Source: Borrelia maritima
Lineage (GTDB): Bacteria > Spirochaetota > Spirochaetia > Borreliales > Borreliaceae
Reading direction: 5' to 3'
Assembly (NCBI RefSeq): GCF_008931845.1
Contig: NZ_CP044535.1
Location: 310,001-374,000 of the forward strand
Length of the DNA stretch: 64,000 nt
The notes beneath the pieces are model-generated. The model ran no database searches, was not told where the DNA came from, and saw nothing but the letters and a program-made list of their open reading frames with translations. Shown piece by piece: positions 62,884 to 64,000 of this stretch (position 1 is the first letter of the stretch; each line of letters begins with the position of its first letter). Both the position numbers and the translations under genes were made by a program.

Positions 62884-64000
62884 ATGAAAAAACAAAATCC
62901 ATGGATATCTTTAAGTGAAGAAGAAAAAAATCAAATTTTCAATTTTTCAGAAAATTACAAAAAATTTATAAGTAAATTTAAAACAGAAAGGGAAGTTACA
63001 GCCTATGCTCTAGATAAAGCTCAAAAAAAGGGATTTCTTAACGCTGAAGAGAAAGAAAATTTAATGCCAGGCGATAAAATTTTTTACGCTTGCAGAGAAA
63101 AATCTGTTGCTTTTGCTATTATTGGCAAAAATCCTATTGAAAATGGAATGAATTTAATTGTTTCTCACACAGATTCACCAAGACTTGATGCAAAACCTTC
63201 ACCAATCTCTGAAGAAAATGAACTTACATTTCTTAAAACAAATTATTACGGGGGAATTAAAAAATACCAATGGTTATCTACGCCTCTTTCAATAAGAGGT
63301 GTAGTATTCTTAAAAAACGGAGAAAAGGTCGAAATCAATATTGGAGACAACGAGAACGATCCTGTATTTGTAATTCCCGACATTTTGCCCCATCTTGATA
63401 GAAAAATACAAAGAAATAAAAAATCAGATGAAATTGTTGAGGGAGAAAATCTAAAAATTTTAATTGGAAGCCTACCGATTGAAACAAAAGAAAAAGATAA
63501 AGTTAAACTAGCAACTTTGCAGCTAATAAAAGAAAAATACAAAATAGAAGAAGAAGATTTCGTATCATCAGAAATTGAAATAGTACCCGCAGGAACAGCA
63601 AAAGACGTTGGATTTGACAAAGCCTTAATTGGTGCTTACGGACAAGATGACAAAATATGTGTATACACTTCACTAGAATCCATATTTGATCTTGAAGAGA
63701 TTCCAAACAAAACAGCTATTTGCTTCCTTGTAGATAAAGAAGAAATTGGCTCAACAGGTTCAACTGGACTAGACTCAAGATATCTTGAATATTTTGTTTC
63801 TGACATGATCTTTAAAATTAAAAAATCAGAATATAACAATCTTCACGTCCAAAAAGCTTTATGGAATTCAAAAAGCATTTCTGCTGATGTTTGCGCAGCA
63901 ATAAACCCGCTATTTAGCTCAGTTCACGACGAACAAAATGCCCCTAAACTAGGATATGGCATACCCATAATGAAATACACAGGACATGGTGGGAAAAGTA
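62884..64000 (+). CDS. M18-family aminopeptidase (5' part, runs off the window)
   Basis: The frame is open from the ATG at 62884 to the window end (372 codons) with a consensus AGGAGGT upstream. The sequence follows the M18 (aspartyl aminopeptidase / yeast aminopeptidase I) pattern: SHTDSPRLDAKP (first metal His), GQDDKICVY (bridging Asp), VDKEEIGSTGSTG (catalytic Glu pair), AINPLFSSVHDEQNAPKLGYG. It removes N-terminal residues from peptides in the cytoplasm, consistent with use of peptides imported by Opp. The last part of the gene, with the C-terminal metal-binding His, is outside the window. BB0366 as recalled. Confidence 0.95.
   Translation, partial: MKKQNPWISLSEEEKNQIFNFSENYKKFISKFKTEREVTAYALDKAQKKGFLNAEEKENLMPGDKIFYACREKSVAFAIIGKNPIENGMNLIVSHTDSPRLDAKPSPISEENELTFLKTNYYGGIKKYQWLSTPLSIRGVVFLKNGEKVEINIGDNENDPVFVIPDILPHLDRKIQRNKKSDEIVEGENLKILIGSLPIETKEKDKVKLATLQLIKEKYKIEEEDFVSSEIEIVPAGTAKDVGFDKALIGAYGQDDKICVYTSLESIFDLEEIPNKTAICFLVDKEEIGSTGSTGLDSRYLEYFVSDMIFKIKKSEYNNLHVQKALWNSKSISADVCAAINPLFSSVHDEQNAPKLGYGIPIMKYTGHGGKS

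Noticed and set aside
63246..63839. Three overlapping minus-strand frames opposite the M18 aminopeptidase
   Set aside because: The plus-strand frame with HTDSPRLD, GQDDKI and DKEEIGS is clearly the gene; the antisense frames are shadows.

Overview
The window is a stretch of the linear chromosome of a Lyme-disease spirochaete (Borrelia/Borreliella burgdorferi sensu lato). The evidence is the very A+T-rich sequence, spirochaete-type lipoprotein signal peptides, the characteristic oppA1-oppA2-oppA3-oppBCDF cluster, and a gene order that matches my recollection of B31 genes BB0302 to BB0366. Locus numbers below are recalled from memory, not looked up. It is a core region: I see no insertion sequence, prophage, CRISPR array, rRNA or tRNA.

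Layout. 1-6.6 kb (minus strand): a reduced division and cell-wall cluster, rsmH, an FtsL-like small protein, murF, mraY and the start of ftsW, preceded by three spirochaete genes of unknown role. 6.9-8.9 kb (minus): nadK, cheW and rlmE. 9-10.7 kb (plus): a prenyl diphosphate synthase and a TPR protein. 10.7-15 kb (minus): a nucleoside-type ABC importer with a BMP-family binding protein. 15.4-19.4 kb: a FecR-like exported protein, then envelope genes BB0323 (LysM) and BB0324 (short BamD-like), then a von Willebrand A protein. 19.5-23.2 kb (minus): flagellar collar protein FlcA and a PlsC-type acyltransferase. 23.6-32.8 kb (plus): three oligopeptide-binding lipoproteins and the OppBCDF transporter. 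32.8-35.9 kb: a glycogen-binding-like exported protein, enolase, and rplM-rpsI. 35.9-43.9 kb (minus): one tight operon with lolA, a RodZ-like gene, a UvrD/PcrA helicase, gatCAB and an aminotransferase-like remnant. 44-50.9 kb: RqcH/NFACT protein, pyruvate kinase, a degenerate MEMO-like protein, rpmB, a large spirochaete protein and a binding-protein-like lipoprotein. 50.9-57 kb (minus): ctpA, rsmE, a WecG/TagA-like gene, carD/ltpA and two membrane proteins with LptF/G-like topology. 57-64 kb: a small membrane protein, a MinD/FlhG-like ATPase, lgt, the c-di-GMP phosphodiesterase pdeA, mgsA, the la7 lipoprotein and the start of an M18 aminopeptidase.

Functionally the window combines envelope building (MraY, MurF, FtsW, Lgt, LolA, BamD-like, BB0323, CtpA), nutrient scavenging by an auxotroph (Opp system, nucleoside-type importer), the end of glycolysis (Eno, Pyk, MgsA), translation (GatCAB, RsmH, RsmE, RlmE, L13, S9, L28) and motility or signalling (CheW, FlcA, PdeA). 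Genes on the minus strand use G/T-rich codons and genes on the plus strand A-rich codons throughout, as expected for one arm of a chromosome with strong replication-strand bias.

I did not find a clearly new multi-gene system. The best leads are individual: a probable ATT start codon, an ABC ATPase whose two halves have decayed in complementary ways, several shrunken or catalytically stripped relatives of known enzymes (aminotransferase, MEMO, WecG, GGDEF), an LptF/G-like gene pair in an organism without LPS, and perfect hairpins in opp leaders and in the lolA/rqcH divergent region.
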